Shown one piece after another: positions 56,818-59,476 of a stretch of 59,476 bases of DNA. The position numbers and the translations under genes were made by a program. Below the pieces are notes generated by a model that saw only the letters and a list, made by a program, of their open reading frames with translations, made no database searches and was not told the origin of the DNA. The DNA lies in the NCBI GenBank assembly GCA_938082855.1, contig CALKCC010000050.1, positions 1 through 59,476 of the forward strand. The letters run 5' to 3'. Each line of letters starts with the position of its first letter. The first letter of the stretch is position 1. This DNA is from an uncultured Pirellulaceae bacterium. GTDB taxonomy: Bacteria > Planctomycetota > Planctomycetia > Pirellulales > Pirellulaceae.

Positions 56818-57978
56818 CTAGGTCGACAACTGGACTAACGGGGTTTGCTGCTCTTCGAGCTTTCTTTTCATCCACTCGCGATTTGCTTCAACGGCCTGTT
56901 GCTCATGGGTTTCGTCCAGCAATTCATAATGGACATTGCGTTGGCGAGGGGTGAATCCCAATTCTGAAATCGAATCACGGATTTGGTCAAGCGTTAAGTA
57001 ATGAACCGTACCTGCTTCCGCCACCACATTCTCCTCTATCATTAGGCTCCCCATGTCATTCGCTCCATAGAGCAATGCTAATTGGCCAATTTTGAGGCCT
57101 TGAGTTACCCAACTCGACTGAATGTTAGGGACGTTATCGAGGTAAAGTCGTGAAATCGCCTGGACCTTCAGGTATTCATACGAGCCAAGTGGTTGGATAT
57201 CTGACAACGGAGTGTTATCTGGCTGGAATGTCCAAGAGATAAATGCGGTGAACCCATTGGTTTCATCCTGCAATTGGCGTACCCGTTCCATGTGTTCGAT
57301 ACGTTCCTCCAAAGTTTCGATGTGCCCATACATCATCGTAGCGCTGGAGTGGCCTCCCATTTGATGCCAAACTCGCATGACATTCAGCCAATTCTCGGTA
57401 TCCACCTTACCGCGGGTCATTCCATCCCGCACTCGATCCACGAGTATTTCGGCACCGCCACCAGGAATGCTGCCTAAACCAGCAGCCTTCAGACGTGTTA
57501 ACACTTCCTCGATGGTAATACCGTTCATCTTTGTAAAGTGATACAGTTCAGGCGGGCTAAAACCGTGGATATTCACCTGGGGAAACCGCTCTTTAATGTC
57601 ACGGCATAACTGCTCGTACCAATCCAGTTTATATTCATGGTGTAGACCACCCTGCATCAGTATCTGGTCACCTCCCAAGGCGACTGTTTCTTCAATTTTC
57701 TGAAGTAACTCCTCGCGTTCTAACACCCACCCTTCGTCACTTTTCGGGCCACGGTAGAATGCACAAAAATCGCAAACCGCCGTACAGATGTTGGTGTAGT
57801 TGATATTCCGATCAATGTTGTAAGTTCGGTACGGCTCCGGATGCAGTCTTTGAGTAACCGCATTGGCCGCTTTACCAATGGCACTCAGGTTGCTTGACTT
57901 CATCAAGGCAATGCCATCTTCCGGCGTCAGGCGTTCTCCGGCCACAGCTTTATCGAGGATCGGTTTTATATCAGTCAT
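56818..57978 (-). CDS. mqnC: Cyclic dehypoxanthinyl futalosine synthase
   Basis: The 386-residue radical SAM protein has C65, C69 and C72 in NICTAVCDFCAF (the CX3CX2C cluster that binds 4Fe-4S and S-adenosylmethionine). VALGGDQILMQGGLH and IHGFSPPELYHF follow, and GLGSIPGGGAEILVDRVRD plus HMERVRQLQDETNGFTAFI are typical of MqnC, with CDFCAFYR distinguishing it from the related MqnE. It closes the carbocycle in the futalosine pathway of menaquinone synthesis. The stop is 50 bases before the ATPase gene and the start 11 bases after mqnA. Confidence 0.94.
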   Translation of the reverse strand: MTDIKPILDKAVAGERLTPEDGIALMKSSNLSAIGKAANAVTQRLHPEPYRTYNIDRNINYTNICTAVCDFCAFYRGPKSDEGWVLEREELLQKIEETVALGGDQILMQGGLHHEYKLDWYEQLCRDIKERFPQVNIHGFSPPELYHFTKMNGITIEEVLTRLKAAGLGSIPGGGAEILVDRVRDGMTRGKVDTENWLNVMRVWHQMGGHSSATMMYGHIETLEERIEHMERVRQLQDETNGFTAFISWTFQPDNTPLSDIQPLGSYEYLKVQAISRLYLDNVPNIQSSWVTQGLKIGQLALLYGANDMGSLMIEENVVAEAGTVHYLTLDQIRDSISELGFTPRQRNVHYELLDETHEQQAVEANREWMKRKLEEQQTPLVQLST

Positions 57979-57989
57979 TGGTATCTTGC

Positions 57990-58772
57990 TTATCCGTTTT
58001 GGGCAACGGCTGCTAATTCATCCACGTACCGGCGAAACAACTCCTGCCCCTGTCGCTCACGTTCGCCTAAATAAAAGTATAAATGATCTCGCAAATAGAC
58101 TTCACATTGTTGTTGTGAAATCCCTAACTCCGATGCATGTTGAGCAGCGATCTGAGCAATATTCTGAACACCTTCATCGCGTGCTGCTGAAAGCGCCTGT
58201 TCGATAGTACTCAAATCTAATTCCAAGTCGGCACGGGCAGTCCACATAGCAAAGACAAATGGCAAGCCGGTCCAGTCGACCCATTCCTGCCCTAAATCCC
58301 AGGTTTCTGCAAACTTAGATTTGTCGACATGCATTGCTCTGTCACCGATGATCAACACGGCGTCAGTTTCCAATTCCTGCAAATCACTACCGATGGGAAA
58401 GGGATGTAGTTCCGGGATGATCCCGAGTCGTTTTTTAAGCAAGACCTGAACCAAGGCTGCACTTGTACGAGAACCTTCATCCAACGCCAATGTCTTAATA
58501 TCCGCCGAGTGGCATTGGCTCAGTAACGAGACGCTGTATACATCTCCGCGACAAGCAATACAGGCATCGGAAACAATCTTATAGCCGGGATCTTGAAAGT
58601 ACTCTACCGTCGGAATCAAAGCTACATCCAACTCACCGCGAGACAGGTCGTCAGCCAAACGACTGGGCAAATCAAATACAATTTCAGCATCAGGTAGACG
58701 CTCAGCCAAACCAAACACGAGCGGTTTGGTGTTGAGGTAGGAAACAGCGCCAATTCTTACAGGACGAGCCAT
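57990..58772 (-). CDS. mqnA: Chorismate dehydratase
   Basis: The 260-residue product belongs to the MqnA/MqnD family. VRIGAVSYLNTKPLVFGL is the family N-terminus, with the SYLNTKPL loop; LADDLSRGELDVALIPTVEYF and DEGSRTSAALVQVLLKKRLG follow. The fold is a periplasmic-binding-protein-like two-domain cup. MqnA converts chorismate to 3-enolpyruvylbenzoate, the entry to the futalosine route. Sequence favours MqnA over MqnD (no MqnD-type ending seen). It is first of a probable operon with mqnC, the ABC pair and the amidohydrolase; the 181-base region upstream should hold the promoter. Confidence 0.92.
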   Translation of the reverse strand: MARPVRIGAVSYLNTKPLVFGLAERLPDAEIVFDLPSRLADDLSRGELDVALIPTVEYFQDPGYKIVSDACIACRGDVYSVSLLSQCHSADIKTLALDEGSRTSAALVQVLLKKRLGIIPELHPFPIGSDLQELETDAVLIIGDRAMHVDKSKFAETWDLGQEWVDWTGLPFVFAMWTARADLELDLSTIEQALSAARDEGVQNIAQIAAQHASELGISQQQCEVYLRDHLYFYLGERERQGQELFRRYVDELAAVAQNG

Positions 58773-58954
58773 GTATGCAGAATTCTCCGAGGTATCTCAA
58801 TGGTGCTTGGATTCTGCTTCAACCTTTTAGGTCATTCACAGGTCAAGGCACCCAATCATTAACTAGTCATTATAGTTGAGGTTTTAGTTAATAGAACCGG
58901 ACCTAAGGCGGGAACAATAACCACAATTCCGTCCTACTCTAGACATTTTTATAC

Positions 58955-59476
58955 TCATTCGACAAATATCCCAGCCTCTTCCCAAGTTACTGGAACTGGA
59001 GCGATTTGCTGAACATATTCATCGACCATGGGGTGACGGATTTTCAACCGGCGCGAATGTAAAGCAATACACCGCCGTCGCTCATCCTCATGGTGTGTTC
59101 CAAAGGTCGTTTGAGCCCCATAAAGGGTGTCTCCTACGATCGGAAATCCTCGACTACCGCATTGCAATCGAATCTGATGCGTTCGTCCTGTCTCCAATTC
59201 TATCGACAGCCAGGATTTACCTGCCTCCCTCTTCATGACTCGATAGTGCAATACAGCCTCTTTAGCTTGCTCGGCGCTATCCGTACATATTTCACTTCGA
59301 GCTTCACCAGGTACTTTACGCATCGTATCTAGCCACGTGCCTTGCTCCTCCAAAACTTCACCTTCTACACAGGCCCAGTATTCTTTCTCGACCTGCCGTT
59401 GCTGGAACTGATTTGAAATTCGCTTTGCTGCACGCTGATGCAATGCAAAAACCATCACGCCGGTGACGGGGCGATC
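58955..59476 (-). CDS. RluA-family pseudouridine synthase, 3' part (start outside the window)
   Basis: The frame is open to the window's right edge, so the start lies beyond it; an internal ATG at 59458 is not the start. The last in-window codons read DRPVTGVMVFALHQRAAKR. Family consensus at that place is HRLDRxTSG, and the Asp at 59476-59474 is the catalytic one. VEKEYWACVEGEVLEEQG, LETGRTHQIRLQCGSRGFP and VGDTLYGAQTTFG complete the RluA fold. It changes a uridine in rRNA or tRNA to pseudouridine. The exact target cannot be told from this portion. Confidence 0.9.
   Translation of the reverse strand, partial: DRPVTGVMVFALHQRAAKRISNQFQQRQVEKEYWACVEGEVLEEQGTWLDTMRKVPGEARSEICTDSAEQAKEAVLHYRVMKREAGKSWLSIELETGRTHQIRLQCGSRGFPIVGDTLYGAQTTFGTHHEDERRRCIALHSRRLKIRHPMVDEYVQQIAPVPVTWEEAGIFVE

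Noticed and set aside
58773-58954. 181-base gap between mqnA and the pseudouridine synthase gene
   Set aside because: No coding frame, tRNA or clear terminator seen; it probably holds the mqnA promoter.

Overview
The window looks like chromosomal DNA of a planctomycete (phylum Planctomycetota). The gene content points there: a Tat-exported DUF1501 protein, DUF1080, a very large haem c plus LamG 'PVC-type' cytochrome, a sulfatase of the planctomycete type, many secreted proteins, a degenerate J-domain protein with a Pro/Glu-rich linker, and the futalosine route to menaquinone. No species is assigned. I see no rRNA, tRNA, CRISPR array, transposase or phage gene. Coding density is high, and most neighbouring genes of opposite strand converge with almost no space between them.

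Layout. 1-17.1 kb is a secreted, degradative block: a sulfatase (cut by the window edge), an unrecognised Tat protein, a LamG/purple-acid-phosphatase-type esterase coupled to a lactonase-like propeller, a methyltransferase, DUF1501, DUF1080, an unrecognised secreted protein, an S41 peptidase, the 1283-residue cytochrome, a PHP hydrolase and a PhyH dioxygenase. 16.7-25.5 kb holds a cysteine-rich exported protein and an exported double YHS-like protein, a DPP-IV-type S9 peptidase, a 59-residue small gene, a SpoIIE-type phosphatase with a degenerate receiver, and a two-gene unit in which a DUF4105 membrane protein overlaps a binding-protein/patatin fusion. 25.6-31.3 kb is an aminotransferase followed by a MoxR - DUF58 - DUF4129 operon. 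31.2-38.8 kb carries housekeeping genes: a PP-loop tRNA thiolation-like protein, RNase III, MgtE, a GT4 glycosyltransferase, DapA and the J-like protein. 39-45.3 kb is a single 2103-residue alpha-2-macroglobulin. 45.3-52.6 kb is core metabolism (Pgk, GOGAT-like flavoprotein, AspRS, MiaA, HisE, HisG). 52.6-58.8 kb is one apparent minus-strand operon: mqnA, mqnC, a NatA-like ATPase, an ABC-2/CPBP fusion and an amidohydrolase. The right edge cuts an RluA-type pseudouridine synthase.

How they may work together. The left block suggests attack on sulfated or complex polymers, with electrons going to an exported cytochrome. MqnA and MqnC place menaquinone synthesis on the futalosine pathway, and the amidohydrolase at the end of that operon is a candidate for the deaminase step. 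The least familiar unit is 21.8-25.5 kb: a membrane DUF4105 protein translationally coupled to a protein combining a PhnD-like periplasmic binding domain with a patatin lipase split by four predicted membrane helices. All functions are read from motifs, gene order and family knowledge; no database search was run.
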